From Serripes groenlandicus (taxonomy: Eukaryota; Mollusca; Bivalvia; Cardiida; Cardiidae): a DNA stretch of 64,000 bases. The notes beneath the pieces are model-generated. The model made no database searches. It saw only the letters and a list, made by a program, of their open reading frames with translations, and was not told the origin of the DNA. The DNA lies in assembly GCA_031761405.1 (NCBI GenBank), contig JASEVX010000082.1:250501-314500 (forward strand), given 5' to 3'. Below are positions 1-11,000 of the stretch, piece after piece (the stretch's first letter is position 1; every line of letters starts with the position of its first letter). The position numbers and the translations under genes are program-made.

Positions 1-365
1 TTTGTCCATTCTTTTGAATTACACACGTTGACGTCCAAATGCTTGTTGCTATCATTGACTTATAGGACATTTACTTCTAAATAATGGACAGTTATCGATT
101 AACTCTGGGAAATAAAGTACAAATATAACAATGAGCGACGTTACAGTCACGTTTAAACTTTACAGCAATATAACACATTAAGTAAACTTCGGATTGATAC
201 ATTGTTCGTTATATTTGCAGGTCAACAATTGCTATGAATTTCGAATACGGAAACGTTACACATCTAGCGCGATAACAAACATATGTTTACGCACAAACTA
301 TTTTTCAAGCACCATAAATATCGATATCACGGCATGTGTAAGTCACAGGCAACAGTTATAACACC
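1..365. repeat. Segmental repeat, copy 1
   Basis: This stretch recurs at 1850-2213 in the same orientation with scattered substitutions. Shared landmarks in the same order are TTTGTCCATT, GACTTATAGGACATTTACTT, GGGAAATAAAGTAC and GATATCACGGC. A shorter third piece, from the end of the unit only, lies near 666-745. I see no coding potential. It is either a local duplication or two insertions of one dispersed element. Confidence 0.75.
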
Positions 366-1244
366 AGCGTCGTTGTGAACACATTTTTGATCCATCGTAA
401 AATCGTTCTGAAGTCGATGAATATCGTAGGTGTAATATCGCATTAATTATTCGTTTCCCCCTAAGATGGATACAACGTATTTTTATTAATTTAGATGAAT
501 TTGTTTTGCGTTAATCACAAGATCCTTGTTCTAAGGAAACGTTGTTACAAAACCGGAACAATGTAGATAACATTTAATATGAAATGGACCCCTTTAAATG
601 TACATAGCGTGTAGATAAACATCATGTGTTCGTTTTAATGTTCAACTTCAATAAAAGGGTGTAAAATTGATCACGGCATATGTATTTCACAGGAAACAGT
701 TATACCACTGCGCTAACAACCCCACCGTCGTTGTGGACACATTTTATGAATAAGCGTGAGATCTTCTTAGAGCTTGTTAGATATGCACTATCTTTTTCTC
801 AGTGGTTCGTTATAAATAAAATATGCTGCAAGTCCAAATAGAATGGTGATTTTACATATCTCAAACAGTACGTATCGTCGCATCAAATATATTCTCTTTA
901 AATTTTAATAATTCGTCGGGTTCCCTAATTTTGTAGGGAATATATTGTAATTTAGAGACAATCAACTTTGAATTGGATCAAGATCCGAGTTACTCGTCGC
1001 CTGAAATACGTGACAGCTGTCTGCGTATGTTGTATCAGAACCATGTAATCGGTGGAATATGGGTTAAGAAACATGCAACCCGCACACTCTTATAACCCTT
1101 ATCATGCTGCTATCATTCTCGGGTGCTGGAATAGTCGAGTTGATTGGCGCTTCCTATCGAAGAAATTTGAAATTAATAATTTGGTTGCGATTCGCATAAT
1201 AAAGGTAAATTTATCAAAACATGAAGGAATGCTAGTTGTGTAAA

Positions 1245-1554
1245 CAAGACGTTTGGTTGGCAGTAGCGTTGATCGCTCGGCGTATGCTCCAAACCCAGGC
1301 TGTTGGATAGTAGGCTATCTCACAAATTTTCTAGTAATGTTTTATAATATTTGTCACCAATTAGATTCAGAAGTACTATAGTCCTCTGTCTATGCAAGAC
1401 GTTTGGTTGGCAGTAGGGTTGATCGCTCGGCGTATGCTCCAAACCCAAGCCGTTGGATAGTAGGCTATACATATCAACCACTCTATCTCACACATTTTCT
1501 ATAATATTTGTCACCAATTAGATTCAGAAGTACTATAGTCCTCTGTCTATGCAA
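1245..1554. repeat. 150-bp tandem duplication, two copies
   Basis: CAAGACGTTTGGTTGGCAGT starts at 1245 and again at 1395. The two copies stay similar through TCCTCTGTCTATGCAA at their ends. The second copy has a small deletion around TAATGTTT and a short insertion (ACATATCAACC). It is noncoding. Confidence 0.85.
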
Positions 1555-1849
1555 ACAGCGTAGATCATGACGAAACGTAGAGTCGCTGATGTGACGTTTA
1601 GTTAATATTTTACACTATAAGTTTGAATCAAGATCACGCCGAGTGTTTCGGAATCAGATATTGTTCCAAGCTATTTTGCAAACGGCTAATGATTTCACCT
1701 TGTATTTTTAAGCACATCGAATAAATATGCAAACTGAAGTTAACGAAAGTTTGAGCAGGCGACGATTTTCAAAATAGTAATAGGGCTTAGACTTCAGTTT
1801 CTCGTTGTCACGGCCTTATATTGTTTTAAACATGCAGTGTGGTATCGAT

Positions 1850-2213
1850 ATTTGTCCATTATTTTGAATAACACACGTTGACGTCTATTTGAATGATTGT
1901 TGCCATCATTGACTTATAGGACATTTACTTCTAATTAATGGACAGTTATCGATTAACTCTGGGAAATAAAGTACGAATATAACAATGGGCGACGTTACAG
2001 TCACGTTTTTACTTTACAGCAATATAACACTTTAAGGTAACTTCGGATTGATACATTGTTCGTTGTGTTTGCAGGTATACAAATTCTATGAATCTTAAAT
2101 AAGGAAACGTTATACAACTAACGCGAGAACAAACATATATTTACGTACAGACGCTTTTTAGCACCATTAATAACGATATCACGGCTTGTGAAATTCACAG
2201 GCAACACTTATTA
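1850..2213. repeat. Segmental repeat, copy 2
   Basis: Second copy of the segment at 1-365, about 1.85 kb away in direct orientation. It ends exactly where the poly-C tract begins. Confidence 0.75.
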
Positions 2214-2214
2214 T

Positions 2215-2237
2215 CCCCCCCCCCCCCCCCCCCCCCC
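2215..2237 (+). repeat. Poly-C tract (23 C)
   Basis: An uninterrupted run of 23 cytosines in AT-rich DNA, followed by ACCACTCC. The related segment near 715 has only CAACCCCACC here, so the tract probably expanded from that short C-rich stretch. The length may also be affected by sequencing error. Confidence 0.9.
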
Positions 2238-2424
2238 ACCACTCCTTTTTTTATGCAGTGGTTCATATTGTTCTTGGGGTAATGTATATTTGATAACACT
2301 GTATCAAATCACTGTTTTAATCCACGGGCTTGATCATATACTATACTATGAAAATCGTATGTTCCAACTATGTTAAAAAATAGTAAGCAAATATTTTGGA
2401 AAGTTTGAACAGGTATCGGACAAT

Positions 2425-2535
2425 ATTAGATAGCGAAACGACTGTCGACTAAGTAGCGAATCGACTGTGGCGAAACGACTTAGGTGGCGAAAGTGTAAGG
2501 TAGCGAAACGCTAGGTGACAAATCAACTAGTAACC
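2425..2535. repeat. Degenerate minisatellite (TAGCGAAACGACT-like)
   Basis: Several imperfect copies of a motif like TAGCGAAACGACT follow one another at about 15-25 bp spacing. Isolated relatives (GGTAGCGAACAGTC) lie near 3295-3320. No gene is visible between 2240 and 3790 otherwise. Confidence 0.5.
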
Positions 2536-3789
2536 ATTTATATCACTTTCATTATGGTATATGCATAATACTATTATGAGTGTGTTTATGAATACAGAAC
2601 AACTTTTGTTTACTAACGGTTGTTTGTAAAAATAATAACAGAAAAGTTAAAATACGTGAGCGCCGTTGCACGGTGTCCAACAATGAGACATTACAAAACA
2701 GTGTAGACGCTGCCAGTTATTTCGCTGCAGACGGCATCTTATCAGTTTCTACACTTTCAGCTGCTTATCAGAGTCAATAATATGTTTTCTTCAAATATGC
2801 CTAGTTCAGACACAATACTTTCAACATGACAACTGATTTATATCTAAACTATTTGAAATGTCTGAAAGTTTGAAAAAATACAGAGGATTTCGTTTGTTTT
2901 GCACGGGCACACTTTTATACTGATCTGGACACAAATAAATTGTCTACTAACAAAAGATTATTCTAATTGTTTAATTGTTTAAATTTGCACCATGTTAGTT
3001 TGTATAATAGAGCATTTTAATTTTCACTTTCATTAGTCTTGCTGAGTTTAGTGTGATTTCAATTAAGCAAAACTTCAAGCTTGCCATATTTTGATAGCCG
3101 ACAAAGGGCGGTTCTTTGTCTTGGCGAATAATGGTTACTTATTCACATTAATATATTCATTACATACAGAACATTTAAACTCCAGGTCTACATATTTTGT
3201 ATTAAAATAAAACGAAGCTCTTTAGTTGTCATAATTTAGGAAGCGAAATGTATGAGCAGAGAAACAGTCTGAATTACAAACTACTTTAGACTGGGTAGCG
3301 AACAGTCAAGGTATCGAAAAGACCATCAATCATTTCTAACAGGCGGTGCCGAGTCTTGAGATTATAATGCAAAACGAATATTTGATTGCATGAAAAGATA
3401 AATGTGTTATCAAATCATATTATACGCACTCGCGTCCCAACCGCATTTCTGAATGTAGAACTTTAATTGTTATTTTCAATAATTTATATGGTCATGCATC
3501 TAGGTGAAAAATCCTCAAACAAAGTGACACTTATCCTATATACTCTAATATGTGTCCATAGTGACTGTCTAAAGTTCATGTAGACACATTGTGTCCACAG
3601 TGCAAATATGGTGTCCACAACATAGGTTATACTACTTTTACCCTTTTTGCATTTTATCAGGTACTCTATGACTGTATATGTTTTTAAGACCTACTAGTTA
3701 CTGATAATGTAAACAAAGAGTCTGTACCTTTATTATTTTTGTAAGTGTCCACAAAGTAGGTTTAGGCAGGCAGTGTCCACAACCTTTCC

Positions 3790-3805
3790 AACTCGAGTAT
3801 GTGTG

Positions 3806-3843
<38 letters not shown>

Positions 3844-4725
3844 TGTCAGTGTGTCCAAATATTTGTAAGTCACAGCTCTACAGCCAAAACTGAACGATCG
3901 ATTCCAATGAAACTTGGTGAATAGGTGCCAAATAAGCTCAGGGTGTGCACGTTTAAGTGTCGTTGCTAAGGACCCATACGTTGCTATGCAGCTATCAAAA
4001 AAGCGCGTTTTAAGAAGAAAAAACATTTTTCTATGTTCTCCTACAGTGTTGAATGTTGAGAGCTGAAACGGTTGTAGATACTTCAAGATATTTAGAAAAA
4101 ACGTATCAGTTACGATTTTTGATTCAGGCCTTTGTTTTCAAATGGTAGCCTTTCAAACATAGCCGTTGCTATGCAGCTAGCAAATAAACGCGTTTTACAG
4201 ACCCTAATCATTTTTCTATCTTCTCTTACAGTTTTAATTGTAGAGAGCTGAAACCTCAGTTATAGATACCTCCAGATATTTAGAAAAAATCTATCCGTTA
4301 CGATTTTTGATTTAGGCTTTTGTTTTCAAATGGTAGCCTTTCAAAGATAGGGTATTTTTTAAGGTCATAATTTACTTTAATCGCCCCTAGCGCTGCAGTG
4401 GTAGTATTCGATAGCGATTTTATTGCACTATCTCATAGAGCTATTCAAGAGCTACAAAAGGTTTTAGTACGTTATTGACCTCCGACCTCGGCTTTCCGAG
4501 CTACAGCCGGAAGTTTGCAAAATATACCAAGGCGAAACGGTTCGGTGTATACGGGTGCGTCTTTGCATGGTACTAAAAGATGGTTGGTTGACCAGAGATT
4601 GTTTTTACAAGCTGCACACTTTTCACCAGTGTTCACCAAGTCACCACAATACAAACCCTATCAGACTTGTTCTTCATATGTATATATATGAAAAGGCGAA
4701 TCCCACGTCGCCTACCGGCTTGTTA
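3790..4725 (-). mobile_element. Microsatellite-carrying dispersed element, copy 1
   Basis: This is the reverse complement of the element at 13.68-15.18 kb. It shares the GTTTCATTGGAATCG-like block, the TGCATAGCAACGG block, the GTAGGAGAAGATAGAAAAAT block repeated inside, and an end near AAGCCGGTAGGCGACGTGGG. A (TG)n tract occupies the position where the 13.8-kb copy has (AC)n. No open frame is conserved among copies, so it looks non-autonomous. The family is not identified. Confidence 0.7.
3799..3841. repeat. (TG)n microsatellite
   Basis: A run of about 21 TG units with one C interruption, embedded in the dispersed element described for 3790-4725. Confidence 0.95.
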
Positions 4726-4919
4726 GAATATTAGTAAGTGATTGTTAATGAAGTAAATACATACAAGTATACATAATAAAAATATATTTTCCAAACAGCT
4801 TGAGCCAATGGATGGTTGAAAATAGGTACCTGTTACTCTTAATCTATGTTCTATATATTATATTTCATGCTGAATAAATATACCTTTATACACTATGTAG
4901 ATATGCATGAGATCACATA

Positions 4920-4925
4920 TTTATT
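4920..4925 (-). promoter_or_regulatory. Poly(A) signal of the first cysteine-rich gene
   Basis: On the minus strand this reads AATAAA, 20 bases past the stop codon of the six-exon gene (stop at 4945-4947). The position suits a short 3' UTR. Confidence 0.55.
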
Positions 4926-4944
4926 ACATTCTATGATAAAAGTG

Positions 4945-5099
4945 TCAGTAAAACAAATTCATTTTTTTGAATGATAACAGAAAAATCATTGCAATGCACA
5001 TCACGTATGCAGAGTTCATCGCCTTGTTGCTGGAAGCATTCGACGGCACTCTCCCGTTTTCATATGGATTGTTGCCGACTGTTCCAAAGGTTTGTTTGA
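4945..5099 (-). CDS. Cys-rich gene 1, exon 6 (C-terminal tail and stop)
   Basis: The acceptor is TTCCTTTTCAG before TCAAACAAACC. The first two bases complete the codon begun in exon 5. It encodes a hydrophilic Ser/Asn segment, then AYVMCIAMIFLLSF and a basic tail, ending in TGA. This exon decides that the protein is probably membrane-tethered. Confidence 0.75.
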
Positions 5100-8000
5100 C
5101 TGAAAAGGAATATTTGAGCTGTGTTCCAGGACAACCAACCCAAACGCATGTGTGACCAGTGTAGATCCAGATAAATCATAGCTTTCGTACTGTCTGTTCT
5201 GGGTCAGCATTGTTCACTTATTCAAAAGTTTTTGACATTCAGAACACATTTATGTCACTTAAAGAAAATGTATCGACTTCTACACTTATCTAAAATAGTT
5301 TGAGGTAGGCTTTCCCAGATCACGGCTGAATTTCATTTTCTAAGATTTGAATCAAACCGACTTTTGTCTTGATTCATATTCGCAGCAAAAAAGATTATTT
5401 GTACAGTTACAACTAGTACGTTACAAGAATTATATAATGAAAATGCATTATAAGGTACAATGTATGTGTAAAACGATGCAATAATATTTAAACTTTCAAA
5501 CTCATGATCTCGTTATTATAGCATAGCCCTTTCCTATCTACGGCCGCCTCTGCATCAGACGACTTTCATCTTCGAGTTATCGCGAGTCCGCTGTACTTGA
5601 TTACTTGATTGATTGATTGGGGTATAAAGCCGTTTTCAACATTTGTTCAGTCATATCACGGCGGCCAGTTCTCCTACTCATATGTTTCCTGGTTTTCTCA
5701 CACCAGTACTCAAAATAACATACTTTCCAAGCAACTGGCTGCTTTTTCACTTAGACTGTTAGCCCATTGGTGAAAGACGAATGACGCTTGTCACATTGAC
5801 TTTTGGACGTCGGAAAGAATGTTGGCCGAGCTGGGGTTCAAACTTACAACCCCTGAATTGACAGCCCGCGTCGCTACCGGGGCTCGACCCGCTGTACTTG
5901 AATATACAAAGAATCATTTAATGAAATCAAAGGTGTCTCGGAATAAAACCCAATATAAAGGATCAGAGAATTGAGCGTGATATTTTTTAACAATACATTC
6001 TTGGTCAGACGTCATGCCAGCTGTGATATCTATCCCACGGTTTTACCCTTTCCCACATACAACAAATCTGCAACAGACGACTATCAGAACATATAGGCAA
6101 ACATATATATTTTTTTTAAACTGAAGAAAGTTAAAAACATTGTGGCCAAATGAGAAATACTCGTTCTGGCTAATTTTCTCCTTTTGCCACAATGTTTTCA
6201 AAAGACGGCTGCTGCAGAGGCCACATAAAGCGTTTATATATGAGAAAGGGTTAACCGGCATTACTCAATTATATACTCAATTCTCAAAACATATTTACCT
6301 TTTGGACATGATCCCTGTGTAGAAATTGCCATAAGAAGTGGGTACGATACGATGGTTGTAATAACTGAAGCTGATTTGACCCCACATTGGTTGTACACGA
6401 CATCACCCATGCAGGTCAGCATATTGTCCAGAGAGCTTAGAATACAATGTACATAGAAAATCGACTTCTATTATTTGTAAGACTGCTATTAATAATGTAA
6501 TTTCTTAATCGGAAACCAAATCCACCAAAACCGATGGACACATAAGTATAGATCCTAAATAATACTAATACCCAAACGAAGAACATTATTCCAGAAACTT
6601 GTAAATCACAATAAGTTTCGAGTAATACAAATAAAACAAACTATTATTATCTGGATAAGGTAAACGCTTGTTGTTTAACCAACAATGACTGGTACAAAAT
6701 TAGAATAAAGGACATATAATCGATGCAGAATAGAGGTCCCAATGTTCACTATCTGCAAAAAGCTCGGATCGTCTGAATAAAAATTCCAATACCAACGACA
6801 TTTACAGGGCGCTGTAAAGTCTTTCAGCACCAATGTCAATATGGAGGTTATTGCAAACAATATAGATTCAGGTGAGTCAGTTCGTGAAATCAATATTTGT
6901 TTGCTTTTAGTTATCAATATATTTTAGAACAATTGAGGCGAACGATTTTAAACGTCTTTGATTGGTTGACAGATTGGAGTTTAACTCCAATTCCAACAAT
7001 CTTCACGTCGGCTAGTTCACCTACAGATGTGCTGCTTTAAAAAGGGAATTCGGCACAGAAAGAATTAAATACGATATTATTATTTTCTTTTCTAAATCGT
7101 AAACGAATACTTACGCGCACATTTCCTGAATACTGGATTGGGTCAGGGTACATCGTTCTGGACATTGCTTCACTCCATTTTGTACATTCTCCGTATACCA
7201 ACAGTCAGAATATCGGAACATATCTGGAGTTAGATGGTAAAACGAATAATGTGACATATGATAAGTAATTAACAAAGCAAGGGTTGTCAAATCTTATAGA
7301 CATATTTTACTTACATCTAGGTTAAGTAAATTCACCACTTTACTTACATCTAGGTTAAGTAAATTCACCACTAGGATGTAGGGAGGCTTAATCATTTGAA
7401 CATCAGACATTTAAATACCCAATTCCGTGTCCAAACGAAAGAGGATATTGATATTGGACAAGGAGAAATATTTCACATTGTATTTCAAATGCAATTGTGT
7501 GCCGAATTTTTGAATTACGTGAATCATTTGAGGAAAAATACCTCTTAAGTTTCTTAAGCAAATATGTCGATTTATCCATTTTCAGTTGCTTCGCAGTATC
7601 TGTTTCGCATTCATGAATAACCATTCATTTGATAAACACTGAAATAATGCACCTTAGTACAAAACAATATACAATTATAAAAATAAATTATTTTATATAA
7701 ATTTTAATAAACTGTTTATAATTTTACCTGCTCGCCCAGTGTTACAGATGAAGGCGTACATATCATTTAAATAGTACAAAAGCCTTGTTGTTTGATTGTC
7801 ATCGGGACATTTCGAAACGAGAGGGTCAAAACATCGCTTAAAAGTCTGGAACGACCTGGAAACATATACAAGAATAAATAATCAAGAGGCCATATATCAA
7901 TCCACTGCCATAAGACGAAACAAACATTGCCCCTGTTACATATATGTCTTTTATTAGAGGATCACCATAATAACGTTTCTCTGAACGCATTATTAAAAGG

Positions 8001-11000
8001 CCATTGAGAAGATGCTTGCTGTAAAGTTTTATCAGAATTAGCACAGTAGTAACTGAGGAGAAGTTGTTTGAGGTTTAAAGCTGAACGCACGGACGGACGG
8101 CGGAAAATGCGCCATGACTTAAGCTCGACTGACCTTTAGCAAGTGGAGCTGAACTAACGTTAAATACTTTACCCAAGCAAAAATAGGAGACAAACACGCG
8201 GCCTGACACGCGTAAATATTAAGCATGTATACCAGGATCCAACCTGTAGAAGCGTATTTATGGCAAGAGTTCACATTTTGCAAATACCCAACACCTATCA
8301 CCATAAGGGCTTTACTAAAATATATACTATAATGTATGTCATTGTTTGTTTGTAGTGTGTTTTATGCCCCTTTCAACTCTTGTTTTATTCAGTTATATGA
8401 AGGAGTTGCCTTGGTAAGTTTCCAATACTACTGGGAGTCAAGGAGGGAAAATCATTACTATCACTTTCAAATCATTTAGTTTGACCGTTAGGGATCGAAT
8501 TCGCTACCTTCCGCATCAAGACGGACGCTCTTCCTCTACATAACAGAGGCGTATATATATAGATGTTTGTAAAAGGTTTGGCAGACTTTTACGTATGTTC
8601 TTTTCTGTAATGAAACAACTAGAAGATGCTGTTTGGGAAAAAGCATATATTTCCCCTATTTCATAGTCATAGCAACATCTGCTCTCAAAGGCCAATCATT
8701 ATGTGAAGATTATGTCAAAGGATTATTGGTATATTCAGGAATATTCAAGATGTATTTACGCCCCATAAAAGCTTGATCTTTGACCAGGTGACCCCAAAAT
8801 GGTAGGAGTCATCTATTCATGGAATCAAATAATTTTGGTCAGTTTAAATACTCTGGGTAAGAGGGCTCTATGCAGAAAGCGGTTTGACCTTTGACCCATA
8901 TACCAGTAGTAGTGATCATATACTCATGGAAACACTGGGGGGGTCACTGGAGGTCAATGTCAAAGGTCAATGTCAAATTGGCTTACCAGCCAAAATCCGT
9001 TTACGCTCAAACACCGTTTATCCCAGTCTTCAAACTTCATAGGATTATTTGATTTTTTGTTGTTTAGGGGGTCACTCTATCAAAATTTAAGGTCACAGTG
9101 GATGTAAAGGTCAAATCCCTGTCTGCACAATACCTCACGCAAGAACCATAAGGTCCGAAGTCTTCATATATGTTGATAAAATATGATGGGGTAACAAGTA
9201 TCTGACGTTATGTAAAAGTATTTATCTTTGTATGTGTGCGGATGGTTACGGTTATTACACATCTGTGAATGCACACATAAATATTGACTGTTAACACATA
9301 CGACAAGTTTAATTTAACCTTCTACAGGCGTCATTTGTTGTTGCTTCTGCAGCAGACAACGTTTGAAATGAGGAACACATTCAAGAATGTATCCTCATAA
9401 CTTATACTCCTTATTGTCAGTATTTAACCATTTCTTAGATTTGTTCAAAGCAAGCGTGATATCTAATCTTAACATCAGGTAAGCGATTAGAAAATCAAAG
9501 AATGATATACTTACGTGCACATTAAATCAATTCCTTCTGCAGACCTTAAGCTTTTTTCCAAGACGGTTATATCCTGTGAAGACATGCTCACAGAGAGGCC
9601 CAAATCATTCAAAAATGTTTGCTGGCATTGTAGAATGCTACTTGTGTCACAAGCCAATGAAGACCCGGCTATAAAACAAAAATTGAAATCACAATACAGT
9701 GGCCTCGTTGCAACTATCACTGTTTCCTGACATTTCAGCATAGCACTTGTGTCACAAGCCAATGTAGAAGTGCTGCTACACTGTTATCAAAAGACATATC
9801 CTTTCTCGGAAACGGTTTCTATGTAACCATGTATTCGAGTTTCATATGTTTTGCTTGGGCAAAGACGAATCCTGATATTTTGTGAAATATTAGTAGATTA
9901 CAAAGTAGGTGAATCACTAGAAAAGTTCGCTGAATTTGTTTACAGGACAAAACGATAAAAACATTTGCATAATGCAAGAGGTTATGATAGCCGATCGAAT
10001 CATTTCAACTAGTGCGTAGCAAAATGATATTTTGGTCACATCAGACGAAACCCGATCTGTAAGTTCCGCTATTCATCAATTATCCATAGCTATCTGCCTG
10101 TTTGGCAGATTCTCTTTAAAGTTGTAATACGTATGCATTGTCATCAAGGGAGTAGAACAAACAAGCAACATATCTCTAACTTACTTATTTGTAGAGTTAG
10201 CTTCCTTTGTAATTGTTTGTGTTATACTATATACTCATTTAATTATATATTAATAATAAATTAATAAAACGTATTGGGCGCCAATTCGAAACTAACTCTT
10301 TACGTTGTTGTTATTAATGGATTTGTTTTTGATTTTGTAAAGAAGTAAAGGAATCATGCTTAAATGAAAATTTGTTGGATTAACACAATGCTGTTTTAGT
10401 CAATCAAAAATGTTTTATCAAATTCAACAGTTCAAGATTTAATTCATTTTGCAAACTAAAACATGCTTCTTTAAATTCATATTGCAATAAAACCCATTCG
10501 CCTCTATATTTGAATTTGCCATTCATTTGTCTTGCCTCTGTATTAAGGACCATTTATATGCGTATAAGAAATAATTCTTTACATATATTAATCACGATAA
10601 AAAGATGGTTTCAAGGCTTCAAGCTTTTGTTTGAGACCATTAAGTTATTTACCACTTTCTCTAAAAATTATCTTTGGATTAAACATTTTAATTTCTAGAG
10701 TTTCAAATTCATTTTATAATACTGTTCTCTTTCTAATGTGTGCCCGTTTCAGTGTGTAGAATATTATAGTTTGGCAATTATCATATATCTTTAATAAGGT
10801 GGGTTACATGCCTTGTGTTTCATTGTTTAATTCATTCTTCCCCTGATCATATTAATATATTCATCGTCAAATAACTATGGTTACTTTTGAAGTACTATGT
10901 CCTCTTAAATAGTTGGTACAGTTAGTTTCAATTACACACAGGCAATGGACTAGTCTACTAAACAGTGTCTCTTTTGAATTTGAATGAAACGTTACGTATA

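Noticed and set aside
6675..6917. 80-codon minus-strand frame between exons 4 and 5 of Cys-rich gene 1
   Set aside because: Exons 4 and 5 join directly in phase; this frame has an acceptor-like TTTACAG but no convincing donor.
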